Assembly (NCBI RefSeq): GCF_028307215.1
Contig: NZ_JAQMHV010000003.1
Location: 186,001-250,000 of the forward strand
Direction of reading: 5' to 3'
Source of the DNA: Falsirhodobacter sp. 20TX0035
GTDB lineage: Bacteria > Pseudomonadota > Alphaproteobacteria > Rhodobacterales > Rhodobacteraceae
Length of the DNA stretch: 64,000 nucleotides
The first letter of the stretch is position 1. Each line of letters begins with the position of its first letter. The notes below the pieces were generated by a model, which was given only the letters and a program-made list of their open reading frames with translations, had not been told where the DNA came from and did no database searches. This document shows, piece after piece, positions 49,396 through 58,797 of the stretch. A program made the position numbers and the translations under genes.

Positions 49396-50078
49396 GCGGT
49401 GAGCCTGTCGTCCTTCTGGTGGAGGACGAACCCGCGCAGCGCGAGGTTCTCGCCTACAACCTTGAGGCCGAGGGCTTCCGCGTGGTTCAGGCCGGCAACG
49501 GGGAAGAGGCGCTGATCCTGGTGGACGAGGTGTCGCCCGACGTGATCGTGCTGGACTGGATGATGCCGAACCTTTCGGGGATCGAGGTCTGCCGCCAGCT
49601 GAAGACGCGGGCGGAAACGCGCAGCCTTCCGGTCATCATGCTCTCGGCCCGGTCCGAAGAGGTGGACCGGGTGCGCGGGTTGGAAACCGGTGCCGACGAT
49701 TACGTGGTGAAGCCCTATTCCGTGGTGGAGCTGATGGCCCGCGTGCGCACGCAACTGCGTCGCGCGCGACCTGCCACCGTGGGCATCGTACTGGAATGGG
49801 ACGACATCCGCCTCGATTCCGAAACGCACCGCGTGTATCGCTCCGACAAGGTGCTGAAACTGGGCCCGACCGAGTTCCGCCTTCTGACCACCTTCATGGA
49901 AAAGCCGGGACGCGTGTTCAGCCGCGAACAGCTTCTGGACCGGGTCTGGGGCCGTGACATCTATGTCGACACCCGGACCGTGGACGTGCATATCGGCCGT
50001 CTGCGCAAGGCGTTGTGCGCGCATGGCGGGGACGATCCGCTTCGCACCGTGCGGGGCGCGGGATACGCACTCGGCTGA
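49392..50078 (+). CDS. phoB: Phosphate regulon response regulator PhoB
   Basis: 228 residues. Receiver domain with the acidic pair in LLVEDEPAQ, the phosphorylated Asp in VIVLDWMMPNLSG (~53) and Lys in DYVVKPYS. An OmpR-type winged helix follows (KLGPTEFRLLTTFMEKPGRVFSREQLL; DVHIGRLRKAL). The kinase gene phoR is absent from both sides of the operon in this window. Confidence 0.96.
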   Translation: MSGEPVVLLVEDEPAQREVLAYNLEAEGFRVVQAGNGEEALILVDEVSPDVIVLDWMMPNLSGIEVCRQLKTRAETRSLPVIMLSARSEEVDRVRGLETGADDYVVKPYSVVELMARVRTQLRRARPATVGIVLEWDDIRLDSETHRVYRSDKVLKLGPTEFRLLTTFMEKPGRVFSREQLLDRVWGRDIYVDTRTVDVHIGRLRKALCAHGGDDPLRTVRGAGYALG

Positions 50079-50137
50079 TGGGGGTCGCGAAACGTCCGGC
50101 CGGCTGCTAGAATATCCTCAACACGAAGGATGTCGAC

Positions 50138-50941
50138 ATGGCTGAACCCCGCACGAACGTTTCCTCCCTCGACCCCGTCTGGCAGCGGATCTGCGAGGAG
50201 GCGCAGCAGGCCATCCGGGACGAACCGCTGATCGGCGGGTTCGTCCATGCCAGCCTGCTGCACCACCCTTCGCTGGAACGGGCGCTGGCCTATCGCTTCG
50301 CGCTGAAGCTGTCGTCGAACGACATGAGCGAACAGATCCTGCGCGAGATCGCGGAAGAGGCCCATGGCTCCGACCCCGAGATCGTTCAGGCGGCGCGGGC
50401 GGACCTGACAGCGGTCTTCGAACGCGATCCGGCCTGCCACCGCTATCTTCAGCCGATCCTGTATTTCAAGGGCTATCAGGCGTTGCAGGCCTATCGCATC
50501 GGCCACTGGCTTTGGACGCGCGGGCGCTTCGACCTGTCCTATTTCGTCCAGACCCGCGTGTCCGAGGTGTTCGGCGTCGACATCCACCCGGCCGCCACCG
50601 TCGGTCGTGGCGTGATGATCGACCACGCCCATTCCATCGTGATCGGCGAAACGGCCATCGTGGGCAACAACGTGTCCATGCTGCATTCGGTCACGCTCGG
50701 CGGCACGGGCAAGGAGGATGGCGACCGCCACCCGAAGATTGAGGATGGGGTGATGATCGGCGCCGGTGCCAAGGTGCTGGGCAACATCACCGTTGGCCAT
50801 TGCAGCCGGATCGCCGCCGGGTCGGTGGTTCTGCGCGATGTGCCGGCCTGTTCCACGGTGGCGGGCGTGCCGGCCAAGGTGGTGGGGACGGCTGGCTGCG
50901 ATCAGCCCTCCATCGCGATGGACCAGGTGGTGCAGGACTGA
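50138..50941 (+). CDS. cysE: Serine O-acetyltransferase
   Basis: First step of cysteine synthesis: acetyl-CoA plus serine gives O-acetylserine. 267 residues (E. coli 273). Helical N-terminal domain to ~140, then left-handed beta-helix hexapeptides (DIHPAATVGRGVMIDHAHSI, IGAGAKVLGNITVGH) and the catalytic His in the VTLGGTGKEDGDRHP loop region. CGAAGGA precedes ATG. A TAGAAT box at 50108-50113 may be its -10. The flexible C-terminal tail (QVVQD) differs from the Ile-ending tail that binds CysK. Confidence 0.95.
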   Translation: MAEPRTNVSSLDPVWQRICEEAQQAIRDEPLIGGFVHASLLHHPSLERALAYRFALKLSSNDMSEQILREIAEEAHGSDPEIVQAARADLTAVFERDPACHRYLQPILYFKGYQALQAYRIGHWLWTRGRFDLSYFVQTRVSEVFGVDIHPAATVGRGVMIDHAHSIVIGETAIVGNNVSMLHSVTLGGTGKEDGDRHPKIEDGVMIGAGAKVLGNITVGHCSRIAAGSVVLRDVPACSTVAGVPAKVVGTAGCDQPSIAMDQVVQD

Positions 50942-50950
50942 AAACAACAA

Positions 50951-50979
50951 CGGCCGGAGGTGTCCCTCCGGCCGCTTTT
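50951..50979. terminator. Bidirectional terminator between cysE and pdhC
   Basis: CGGCCGGAGG (50951-50960) and CCTCCGGCCG (50965-50974), loop TGTC, then CTTTT on the plus strand. The other strand reads TTGTTGTTTT after the stem, so it serves both convergent genes. Confidence 0.88.
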
Positions 50980-50997
50980 CGATCATCGCGCGGGCTT

Positions 50998-52401
50998 TCA
51001 GGCCAGCATCGCGATCGGGTTTTCCAGGTTCTCGACGATGGCCTTCATCAGCTCGGCCCCAAGGGCGCCGTCGATCACGCGGTGGTCGACCGACAGGGTC
51101 ATCGACATCATCGTCGCCACCGTCAGTTCCCCATCCTTGCCCACGACCGGCTTCTTGATGCCGGCGCCCACGGCCAGGATCGCGGCCTGCGGCGGGCTGA
51201 TGATCGCGTCGAAATTCTCGATCCCCATCATGCCGAGGTTCGAGATCGAGAAGCTGCCACCTTGGTATTCGTGCGGCGCCAGCTTCTTGTTGCGGGCGCG
51301 GGCCGCCAGGTCCTTCATCTCGGCCGACAGGGTCGAGAGGGATTTCTGGTCCGCGTCCTTCAGCACCGGCGTGAACAGCCCGCCTTCGACGGACACGGCC
51401 ACCGCCACGTCCGACGCCTTCATCCGCAGGATGCGGTCGCCGGCCCAGACGGCGTTGGCGTCCTTCACCTGTTGCAGGGCCAGCGCGCAGGCCTTGATGA
51501 TGAAGTCGTTCACCGACAGCTTCACGCCGCGGGCTTCCAGCTGCGTGTTCAGCGTCCCGCGGAACTTCATCAGCGCGTCGAGATTCACCTCGCGGCGCAG
51601 ATAGAAGTGCGGGATCGTCTGCTTGGCTTCCGTCAAGCGGGCGGCGATGACCTTGCGCATTCCGTCCAGCGGCACGTCCTCGAAGCTGCGGCCGTCATAC
51701 ATCTTCTTGACGGCGTCGGCGCTGGAGGTGGCGGAGGCGACGGGCGCCTTCTGCGCTTCGGCCTTGGGAGTTTCCGCCTTGGCGGAGGCAGGCGCTGCGG
51801 CCGCGGGCTTCGCCGCTTCGACGTCCGCCTTCACGATGCGGCCATGCGGGCCCGTGCCTTTGACTTGCGACAGGTCCAGCCCCTTGTCCGCCGCGATGCG
51901 CCGGGCGAGGGGGGAAGCAAAGACGCGCTGGCCGTCACCCTTGGACGGGGTGCCACCCTTGGGGGCCGAAGCTCCCTCCCTGGTGGGCGCGGGAGAGGTC
52001 GTGCCGACCTTGCCCTCGCCCTCGGGCTCCACCTGCTGCTGGCGGCCGACCTTTTCTTCTTCGGCGTCGGCCTTCTGATCTTCGACCGACTGGTTGTCGG
52101 CGGAATGGTCGGGACCGGAGGCGGGTTTGGACGCACCGGCGTCCGCCGGAACCTCCTCACCCTCTTCGACCAGGATCGCGATCGGCTGGTTCACCTTCAC
52201 GCCGGCCGTGCCCTCGGCCACCAGGATCTTGCCCATGGTGCCTTCGTCCACGGCCTCGAACTCCATCGTGGCCTTGTCGGTCTCGATCTCGGCCAGCACC
52301 ATGCCGGACGTGACCGTGTCGCCTTCCTTCACCAGCCACTTGGCCAGCGTGCCCTCTTCCATCGTCGGGGAAAGGGCGGGCATCAGGATTTCAGTCGCCA
52401 T
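50998..52401 (-). CDS. pdhC: Pyruvate dehydrogenase E2, dihydrolipoamide acetyltransferase
   Basis: 467 residues. One N-terminal lipoyl domain with the lipoylated Lys in ETDKATMEF, a long Ala/Pro/charged linker, a peripheral-subunit-binding domain ([21 protein letters not shown]) near 160-195, and the catalytic acyltransferase domain with DHRVIDGA near the end. It transfers acetyl to CoA in the pyruvate dehydrogenase complex. It is the third gene of pdhA-pdhB-pdhC on the minus strand, 10 bases after pdhB; lpd is not in the window. Confidence 0.96.
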   Translation of the reverse strand: MATEILMPALSPTMEEGTLAKWLVKEGDTVTSGMVLAEIETDKATMEFEAVDEGTMGKILVAEGTAGVKVNQPIAILVEEGEEVPADAGASKPASGPDHSADNQSVEDQKADAEEEKVGRQQQVEPEGEGKVGTTSPAPTREGASAPKGGTPSKGDGQRVFASPLARRIAADKGLDLSQVKGTGPHGRIVKADVEAAKPAAAAPASAKAETPKAEAQKAPVASATSSADAVKKMYDGRSFEDVPLDGMRKVIAARLTEAKQTIPHFYLRREVNLDALMKFRGTLNTQLEARGVKLSVNDFIIKACALALQQVKDANAVWAGDRILRMKASDVAVAVSVEGGLFTPVLKDADQKSLSTLSAEMKDLAARARNKKLAPHEYQGGSFSISNLGMMGIENFDAIISPPQAAILAVGAGIKKPVVGKDGELTVATMMSMTLSVDHRVIDGALGAELMKAIVENLENPIAMLA

Positions 52402-52411
52402 TCGTCCCTCC

Positions 52412-53806
52412 TCAGCGATAGCAGACGGATTTCACGGCCTCGATCACTTCGGCGGTCGTGACCAGCGCCAGCTTTTCGAGGTTTGCCGCATAGGGCATCG
52501 GCACGTCCTTGCCGGCCAGGTTGATCACCGGTGCGTCCAGATAGTCGAACGCCTGCTGCATGATCGTGGCCGAGATGTGGTTCCCGATGGAGCCGACGGG
52601 GAAGCCTTCCTCCACCGTGACGCAGCGGTTGGTCTTCTTCACCGATTCCAGCACCGTTTCATAGTCGATCGGGCGCAGGGTGCGCAGGTCGATGACCTCC
52701 GCCTCGATGCCCTCTTCGGCCAGCTTGTCGGCGGCTTCCAGGGCATAGGTCATCCCGATCCCGAAGGAGACGATGGTGACGTCTTTGCCTTCGCGCCAGA
52801 TGCGGGCCTTGCCGAACGGGATGGTGAAGTCTTCAAGGTCCGGCACCTCAAAGGAACGACCGTACATGATCTCGTTCTCAAGGAAGATGACCGGGTTCGG
52901 GTCGCGGATCGCCTGTTTCAGCAGGCCTTTGGCGTCGGCGGCCGAATAGGGCATCACGACCTTCAGGCCCGGGATCTGGGCATACCAGGCGGCGTAGTCC
53001 TGCGAATGCTGCGCGCCCACGCGGGCGGCGGCGCCGTTCGGACCGCGGAACACGATCGGGCAACCCATCTGGCCGCCGGACATGTACAGCGTCTTGGCCG
53101 CCGAGTTGATGATCTGGTCGATCGCCTGCATGGCGAAGTTGAAGGTCATGAACTCCACGATCGGGTTCAGGCCGCCCATGGCCGCGCCGACCGCGACACC
53201 GGCAAAGCCGTGCTCGGTGATCGGGGTGTCCACGACGCGCTTTGGGCCGAACTCGTCCAGCAGGCCTTGGCTGATCTTGTAGGCGCCCTGGTATTCGCCC
53301 ACTTCCTCGCCCATCAGGAAGACGCGGTCGTTGCCGCGCATTTCCTCGGCCATGGCCTCGCGCAGGGCTTCCCGCACGGTCATGGTCTTCATCTTCGTGC
53401 CCTCGGGCCAGTCGGGCGAACGGTCGCGCTTGCCCGGAACCGGCGCACCGGGGGAGGCGACGACCGGTTCGTCCAGCGCCTTCACGCTGCCGCCCTCGGC
53501 CTCGGGCGCCTTCTTCTCCTCGGTCGGCTCCACGGCCTCACCGGAGGCGGCGTTTGCATCCTCGCCTTCCTCGACCAGAACGCAGATCGGCGTGTTCACC
53601 TTCACGCCCGACGTGCCCTCGGCCACCAGGATCTTGCCGACGATGCCCTCGTCCACGGCCTCGAACTCCATCGTGGCCTTGTCCGTCTCGATCTCGGCCA
53701 TGACCTGGCCGGATGTCACGGTGTCGCCTTCCTTCACCAGCCACTTGGCCAGCGTGCCTTCTTCCATGGTCGGCGACAGCGCCGGCATCAGAACTTGCGT
53801 TGCCAT
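52412..53806 (-). CDS. pdhB: Pyruvate dehydrogenase E1 component, beta subunit with lipoyl domain
   Basis: 464 residues. An N-terminal lipoyl domain (residues ~1-78, ETDKATMEF) nearly identical to that of PdhC is joined by an acidic, Ala-rich linker to the E1-beta fold ([38 protein letters not shown]). Lipoyl-bearing E1-beta is a hallmark of alphaproteobacteria. It follows pdhA by 12 bases. Confidence 0.97.
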   Translation of the reverse strand: MATQVLMPALSPTMEEGTLAKWLVKEGDTVTSGQVMAEIETDKATMEFEAVDEGIVGKILVAEGTSGVKVNTPICVLVEEGEDANAASGEAVEPTEEKKAPEAEGGSVKALDEPVVASPGAPVPGKRDRSPDWPEGTKMKTMTVREALREAMAEEMRGNDRVFLMGEEVGEYQGAYKISQGLLDEFGPKRVVDTPITEHGFAGVAVGAAMGGLNPIVEFMTFNFAMQAIDQIINSAAKTLYMSGGQMGCPIVFRGPNGAAARVGAQHSQDYAAWYAQIPGLKVVMPYSAADAKGLLKQAIRDPNPVIFLENEIMYGRSFEVPDLEDFTIPFGKARIWREGKDVTIVSFGIGMTYALEAADKLAEEGIEAEVIDLRTLRPIDYETVLESVKKTNRCVTVEEGFPVGSIGNHISATIMQQAFDYLDAPVINLAGKDVPMPYAANLEKLALVTTAEVIEAVKSVCYR

Positions 53807-53818
53807 TGTATCGCCCCC

Positions 53819-54808
53819 TTACGCGTAAATGTCGGTCCAGAGCTCGGATACGTCCGGCTCGGGGCTGGTCTTCGCGAACTCGGCGGATTCGTTCACGATG
53901 GCCTTGATGTCCTTGTCGATGGCCTTCAGGTCATCGTCGGTGGCGTGGTTGCCGGTCAGCAGCAGGTCGCGCACATGCTCGATCGGGTCCTTTTCGGAAC
54001 GCATCTTCTCCACCTCGTCCCGGGTCCGGTATTTCGCCGGGTCGGACATGGAGTGTCCGCGGTAACGGTAGGTGTTCATCTCGAGGATGTACGGACCCTT
54101 GCCCGCACGGCAATGCGCCACGGCCTTTTCGCCCGCGGCCTTCACCGCCAGCACGTCCATGCCGTCCACGGCCTCGCCCGCGATGCCGTAGGCCACGCCG
54201 CGTTCCCAGTAGGACGGCGACTTGGTCGAGCGTTTCACGCTCGTGCCCATGGCGTACTGGTTGTTCTCGATCACGAAGACGCAGGGCAGGTCCCACAGCT
54301 GGGCCATGTTGTACGTCTCGTACACCTGGCCCTGGTTCGCCGCGCCGTCGCCGAAATAGGCGAAGGTGACGTTGTCGTTGCCAAGGTACTTATCGGCGAA
54401 GGACAGGCCCGCACCGATCGGCACCTGCGCCGCGACGATGCCGTGGCCGCCATAGAAATGCTTCTCCTTGGAGAACATGTGCATGGAGCCGCCCTTGCCC
54501 TTCGAGTAGCCGCCCTCGCGGCCCGTCAGCTCGGCCATGACGCCGTTGGCGGACATGCCGCAGGCCAGCATGTGCCCGTGGTCGCGGTAGGAGGTGACGC
54601 GCTTGTCGCCTTCCTTGGCCGCGGCTTCCAAGCCGACGACGACCGCTTCCTGCCCGATGTAGAGGTGGCAGAAGCCGCCGATCAGGCCCATGCCATACAG
54701 CTGGCCGGCCTTCTCCTCGAAGCGACGGATCAGAAGCATGTCGCGGTAATAGCCAAGGAGTTCATCCTTGGAAACGTTGGGGATAGTGGCCGAATCTTTG
54801 GTGGCCAT
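53819..54808 (-). CDS. pdhA: Pyruvate dehydrogenase E1 component, alpha subunit
   Basis: 329-residue thiamine-diphosphate subunit. The ThDP/Mg motif is GDGAANQGQVYETYNMA; phosphorylation-loop-like TYRYRGHSMSDPAKYRTRDE is conserved. GGAGGA stands before ATG 54808; an ATG five codons earlier is less well placed. It is the first gene of the pdh operon. Upstream, 54836-54913 holds an inverted repeat and a duplicated motif that may control it. Confidence 0.97.
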   Translation of the reverse strand: MATKDSATIPNVSKDELLGYYRDMLLIRRFEEKAGQLYGMGLIGGFCHLYIGQEAVVVGLEAAAKEGDKRVTSYRDHGHMLACGMSANGVMAELTGREGGYSKGKGGSMHMFSKEKHFYGGHGIVAAQVPIGAGLSFADKYLGNDNVTFAYFGDGAANQGQVYETYNMAQLWDLPCVFVIENNQYAMGTSVKRSTKSPSYWERGVAYGIAGEAVDGMDVLAVKAAGEKAVAHCRAGKGPYILEMNTYRYRGHSMSDPAKYRTRDEVEKMRSEKDPIEHVRDLLLTGNHATDDDLKAIDKDIKAIVNESAEFAKTSPEPDVSELWTDIYA

Positions 54809-54835
54809 TGCGTCCTCCTCCACAGCAAGCGGATA

Positions 54836-54913
54836 TAGTTTAGCCTTAAACTATCTCTATCGCATCATCCTGCGCGAGTGTAGCGCAAAATTGCACGTGG
54901 GGGAGTGTAGCGC
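54836..54913 (-). promoter_or_regulatory. pdhA control region: inverted repeat plus duplicated GCGCTACACTC
   Basis: TAGTTTA (54836-54842) and TAAACTA (54847-54853) are exact inverted arms around four bases. Further upstream GAGTGTAGCGC occurs twice (54876-54886 and 54903-54913; GCGCTACACTC on the transcribed strand), 27 bases apart. TACACT could act as a -10 element. The AT-rich inverted repeat looks like a repressor site between promoter and start. Confidence 0.5.
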
Positions 54914-54917
54914 GAAT

Positions 54918-55211
54918 TCAGCGGATGACGATCTCATCCGGGCGGGTGTAGCCAAGAATGTCGCGGGCCTGCTGGTCCAGCAGATCAAGGTCCAGGTACT
55001 GGGTGGACAGACGGCGCGTCAGGTTCTGGATGTCGTCCAGCTGCGCCTGAAGGCGGTCGCGTTCCTGTTCCAGCTGTTCCGTCTGGGCGCGGATCTGCAC
55101 CTGCTGGAACACGCCGTAATCGCCCTGCACGGCGGCGAACGTGAAATAAAGGCCGAGGGTGGCCAGGATCATGAAATAGACCGTGGCCCCAAGTGCGGGA
55201 GGTTTCGTCAT
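54918..55211 (-). CDS. ftsB: Septum formation initiator FtsB/DivIC-like
   Basis: 97 residues: a short cytoplasmic start (TKPPALG), one membrane helix (ATVYFMILATLGLYFTFAAV), then a periplasmic coiled coil with heptad Leu/Gln (QLEQERDRLQAQLDDIQNLT) and a conserved YLDLDLLDQQAR-LGYTRPDEIVI end. It belongs to the FtsB divisome scaffold family. ATG 55211 is chosen because the upstream frame has no homology. Located between fba and pdhA, the usual alphaproteobacterial order. Confidence 0.88.
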   Translation of the reverse strand: MTKPPALGATVYFMILATLGLYFTFAAVQGDYGVFQQVQIRAQTEQLEQERDRLQAQLDDIQNLTRRLSTQYLDLDLLDQQARDILGYTRPDEIVIR

Positions 55212-55344
55212 CTGCTGCCCCAAACGCCTGTTGACCGGCGGTGCCTTGGTGATGCCACAATGGGGGGCGGCAGGCAAAGGGTTTCCCGGGCAGGCCGGGA
55301 AACGTCAGTGTCGTGCTGCCCCGGCGCACCGGGGCAGGAAGGGA

Positions 55345-56274
55345 TCAGGCTTCGCCCTTGTAGATGGCGACCAGCTTGTTCAGCATCGCCAGCGCATCCT
55401 CGCGCGAACGCTGGAACGAGTTGCGGCCGATGATGGAGCCGTTGCCGCCGCCCGCAAGGATCGCGCGCGCGTCCTCGTAGACCGCATCCTCGCCCTTCGC
55501 GGCACCGCCCGAGAAGACGATGATCCGGCGACCGGCGAAGGAGGCCTGCACGCAGTGCTTCACCCGTGCGGCCATGTCCGACACGTCGATCTTCTGCGCG
55601 TCGTAGACCTTCTTGGCCTCCGGCTGCATGATGTGGTCGGTGGACAGCTTGATCTTGATGATGTGCGCGCCCAGCAGGGCCGCGACATGCGCGGCATAGG
55701 CGGCGACGTCGATGGCGGTTTCGCCTTCCTTGGTCACGGCTTCACCGCGCGGATAGGACCAGATCACGGTCGCGATGCCGCGGGCGGCCGCTTCCTTGCG
55801 CATCTCGACGATCTCCTCGAACATGTCCAAAGCCATGTCCGAACCCGGATAGATCGTGAAGCCGATGGCGGCGCAGCCCAGACGCGACGCGTCGTCGACC
55901 GAGGCGGTGATCGCTTGGTTCTTGCCGGCCGTGTCCGACATCAGCGAGTTGGCGGAGTTCACCTTCAGGATCGTCGGGATCTGACCCGCGAAGGTGTCGG
56001 CCCCGGCTTCCAGCGGGCCCAGGGGTGCTGCATAGGCCGAAAGGCCAGCGTCGATCGCCAGCTGGTAGTGATAGTGCGGATCATAGCCGTCCGCGTTCGG
56101 CGCGAAGCTGCGGGCGGGCCCGTGCTCGAAGCCCTGGTCGACCGGCAGGATGATCATCTTGCCGGTGCCACCCAGCTGGCCTTCCATCAGCATGCGGCAC
56201 AGGTTGCCTTTCACGCCGGCGTTCTCGCCCTCGTAATTGGCAAGAATACGCTGGACGGTTGTGGATGCACGCAT
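55345..56274 (-). CDS. fbaB: Class I fructose-bisphosphate aldolase
   Basis: 309 residues of the DhnA/FbaB class I aldolase type, which uses a Schiff-base Lys rather than zinc; the candidate Lys is in AHIIKIKLS. Other landmarks: MIILPVDQGFEHGP, GFTIYPGSD, IVFSGGAAKGED and GGGNGSIIGRNSFQR (phosphate loop). The start ATG 56274 follows GGAGT. It is the neighbour of pgk, completing a lower-glycolysis cluster with tpiA elsewhere in the window. Confidence 0.94.
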   Translation of the reverse strand: MRASTTVQRILANYEGENAGVKGNLCRMLMEGQLGGTGKMIILPVDQGFEHGPARSFAPNADGYDPHYHYQLAIDAGLSAYAAPLGPLEAGADTFAGQIPTILKVNSANSLMSDTAGKNQAITASVDDASRLGCAAIGFTIYPGSDMALDMFEEIVEMRKEAAARGIATVIWSYPRGEAVTKEGETAIDVAAYAAHVAALLGAHIIKIKLSTDHIMQPEAKKVYDAQKIDVSDMAARVKHCVQASFAGRRIIVFSGGAAKGEDAVYEDARAILAGGGNGSIIGRNSFQRSREDALAMLNKLVAIYKGEA

Positions 56275-56392
56275 CGTCGACTCCTTGAAAAAATCCGCTT
56301 GGAAAGGTGTATGGGGCGGTGCGGGGCTTCGCAATCTTGGTCGCGCTAACATACCGACAAAGGATGATCTTTTTGCGAAACCCCCTAAGCGA

Positions 56393-57580
56393 TCAGCCCA
56401 GCGCGGCGACGCCGGGCAGGGTCTTGCCTTCCATCCATTCAAGGAACGCGCCCCCGGCGGTGGAGATGTAGGTGAACCGGTCTGCGGCACCGGCTGCGTT
56501 CAGGGCGGCCACGGTGTCGCCGCCGCCCGCGACGGAGATCAGCTGTCCGGCCTCCGTCAGCTCCGCCGCCTTAGCGGCCGCGGCGTTGGTGGCAGCGTTG
56601 AAGGGCTCGATCTCGAACGCCCCAAGGGGGCCGTTCCAGATCAGCGTCTTGGCCTGCGCGAACACCATCGCGATGTGGGCGACGCTTTCGGGGCCGGCGT
56701 CCAGGATCATCGCGTCGGCGGGGCAGGCTTCGGCCGTGACGGTTTCGGACGCCGCACCCGCCTTGAATTCGCGCGCGACGACGACGTCGATCGGTAGGAT
56801 CACCTGGCAGCCGGCCTTCTGCGCCTTCGCCAGGATCTCACGCGCGGTGTCGGCCATGTCGCGCTCGGCCAGGCTCTTGCCGACCTCGATCCCCTGCGCC
56901 ACGAGGAAGGTGTTCGCCATCCCGCCGCCGATCACCAGATGATCGACCTTTTCCACGAGGTTGCCCAGCAGGTCCAGCTTCGTCGACACCTTGGCGCCGC
57001 CCACGACCGCGACGACGGGCCGCGTGGGCGCGCCAAGGGCGGCCTCCAGCGCCTTCAACTCCGCCTCCATCAGCCGCCCTGCGACGGAGGGCAGAAGATG
57101 CGCCACGCCTTCGGTCGATGCATGCGCCCGGTGCGCGGCCGAGAAGGCGTCGTTCACGTAAAGATCGCCAAGGGCGGCAAAGTTGCGGGCGAGTTCCGTG
57201 TCGTTCTGCTCCTCACCGGCGTGGAAGCGGGTGTTCTCCAGAAGGACGACCTCGCCCTCGCCCGCCTCGGCGATGGCGGCGCGGGCGTATTCGCCCACGC
57301 TGTCCTTGCCGAAGACGACGCGCAGGCCCAGCGCCTTTTCCAGTGCGGGGACCAGCGGCTTCAGGCTCATCTCCTCCACCACCTTGCCCTTCGGGCGGCC
57401 GAAATGGGCCAGAAGCACCGGCTTGCCGCCCGCCTGCACGATGTCGCGCACCGTGGGCACGATCTTTTCGATCCGGGTGGCGTCGGTCACGGTGCCGTTG
57501 TCCATCGGCACGTTGATGTCCACGCGCACCAGGACCGTCTTGTCCTGCAGGTCGACGTCGTCCAGCGTTTTCCAGGCCAT
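56393..57580 (-). CDS. pgk: Phosphoglycerate kinase
   Basis: 395 residues. N-domain substrate residues in [12 protein letters not shown] and LAHFGRPKG; hinge and ATP-side features [23 protein letters not shown] and the glycine-rich [16 protein letters not shown] stands before ATG 57580. It converts 1,3-bisphosphoglycerate and ADP to 3-phosphoglycerate and ATP. It is divergent from the cyclophilin pair. Confidence 0.97.
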   Translation of the reverse strand: MAWKTLDDVDLQDKTVLVRVDINVPMDNGTVTDATRIEKIVPTVRDIVQAGGKPVLLAHFGRPKGKVVEEMSLKPLVPALEKALGLRVVFGKDSVGEYARAAIAEAGEGEVVLLENTRFHAGEEQNDTELARNFAALGDLYVNDAFSAAHRAHASTEGVAHLLPSVAGRLMEAELKALEAALGAPTRPVVAVVGGAKVSTKLDLLGNLVEKVDHLVIGGGMANTFLVAQGIEVGKSLAERDMADTAREILAKAQKAGCQVILPIDVVVAREFKAGAASETVTAEACPADAMILDAGPESVAHIAMVFAQAKTLIWNGPLGAFEIEPFNAATNAAAAKAAELTEAGQLISVAGGGDTVAALNAAGAADRFTYISTAGGAFLEWMEGKTLPGVAALG

Positions 57581-57695
57581 GCGAAGCTCCTTATGGTTCG
57601 GCAACAAGTTGCACCGGGCACGGGATACGTCAACGGTGCCTTTTCACCGGCCCCTTCGCACATTAGGTTTGCCCCGAACCACAAAGGAGAGGCCG

Positions 57696-58202
57696 ATGGC
57701 CGAGATCAAGGATCCCGAAAACACGATCATCATGACGCTGAAGGACGGCGACGTGATCATCCAGCTTCTGCCCGACGTGGCGCCCAAGCATGTGGAGCGG
57801 ATGAAGGCGCTGGCCCGGGCCGGCGCGTACGACAACGTGGTGTTCCACCGCGTGATCGAAGGATTCATGGCCCAGACGGGCGACGTGGCCAACGGCAACG
57901 CCGAACAGGACTTCGACCTGCGCCGCGCGGGCACGGGCGGTTCGGACATGCCGGACCTGCCGGCCGAATTCTCCAAGGTGCCGCACGCGCGCGGATCCCT
58001 GGGCGCGGCCCGCTCGGCGAACCCGAACTCGGCCAACAGCCAGTTCTTCATCAACTTCGGCGACAACAACTTCCTGAACGGCCAGTACACCGTGTACGGC
58101 CAGGTCGTGTCGGGGATGGAGTTCGTGGACAAGATCGTCCGCGGCGAACCGCCGCAGAACCCCGACCGCATGATCCGCGTCCGCGTGGCCGCCGATGCGT
58201 AA
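57696..58202 (+). CDS. ppiB: Peptidyl-prolyl cis-trans isomerase, cyclophilin type (cytoplasmic)
   Basis: 168 residues without a signal peptide. Cyclophilin core YDNVVFHRVIEGFMAQTGD with the catalytic Arg, then NSANSQFFINFGDNNFLNGQ and GQVVSGMEFVD. AAGGAGAGG precedes ATG 57696. It catalyses proline isomerisation in cytoplasmic protein folding. It overlaps the next cyclophilin by 8 bases. Confidence 0.95.
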   Translation: MAEIKDPENTIIMTLKDGDVIIQLLPDVAPKHVERMKALARAGAYDNVVFHRVIEGFMAQTGDVANGNAEQDFDLRRAGTGGSDMPDLPAEFSKVPHARGSLGAARSANPNSANSQFFINFGDNNFLNGQYTVYGQVVSGMEFVDKIVRGEPPQNPDRMIRVRVAADA

Positions 58203-58749
58203 GATCGTTCTGGCGGGGGGGCTCTCGCTGGTCGCCGGTGCGGCGCTGGCGCAGGAAGACGGACCGGGCCCGAACCTGGTCATCGACGTGGGCGGTCAGG
58301 GCGCGAACGGGCAGGTCGTGATCGACCTGCTGCCCGATGTGGCGCCGAAGAACGTGGCGCAAGTCGTGGCACTGGCGAAATCCGGCGAATACGACAACGT
58401 CGTGTTCCACCGCGTGATCGACGGCTTCATGGCGCAGACGGGCGACGTGCAGTTCGGCAAGGGCGAAGGCGCGGGCCGCGCCGGCACCGGCGGGTCGGCG
58501 CTTCCGGACCTTCCGGCCGAATTCTCGGACGTGCCGTTCACGCGCGGCGCGGTCGGTATGGCGCGGACGCAGGACCCGAACTCGGCCAACAGCCAGTTCT
58601 TCATCATGTTCGCGCCGGGCGATTTCCTGAATGGCCAGTACACGGTCATCGGGCATGTCATCAAAGGCATGGACGTGGTGGACGCCATCACGAAGGGGGA
58701 GCCGCCGCGCACCCCGGACCGTATGGTCCACGTGACGGTTCAGGAATAA
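58195..58749 (+). CDS. Peptidyl-prolyl cis-trans isomerase, cyclophilin type (periplasmic)
   Basis: 184 residues with a signal peptide (RKIVLAGGLSLVAGAALA, cleavage before QEDG), so the enzyme should act in the periplasm. The catalytic core YDNVVFHRVIDGFMAQTGD and NSANSQFFIMFAPGDFLNGQ parallel the upstream paralogue. The pair probably arose by tandem duplication, the second copy gaining an export signal. Followed by a bidirectional terminator. Confidence 0.95.
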   Translation: MRKIVLAGGLSLVAGAALAQEDGPGPNLVIDVGGQGANGQVVIDLLPDVAPKNVAQVVALAKSGEYDNVVFHRVIDGFMAQTGDVQFGKGEGAGRAGTGGSALPDLPAEFSDVPFTRGAVGMARTQDPNSANSQFFIMFAPGDFLNGQYTVIGHVIKGMDVVDAITKGEPPRTPDRMVHVTVQE

Positions 58750-58751
58750 GG

Positions 58752-58778
58752 AAAAGGCCCGCGCGATGCGGGCCTTTT
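58752..58778. terminator. Bidirectional terminator after the cyclophilin genes
   Basis: AAAAGGCCCGC (58752-58762) pairs with GCGGGCCTTTT (58768-58778) over a GCGAT loop. The A- and T-ends allow termination from both sides, serving also the convergent DUF475 gene. Confidence 0.88.
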
Positions 58779-58797
58779 CGTTTTCAGGGTGTCGCGA

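Noticed and set aside
52094-54838. Very long open frame on the plus strand opposite pdhA, pdhB and pdhC
   Set aside because: It is the antisense shadow of high-GC genes: His/Arg/Gly-rich, with no domain, and spanning three convincing minus-strand genes.
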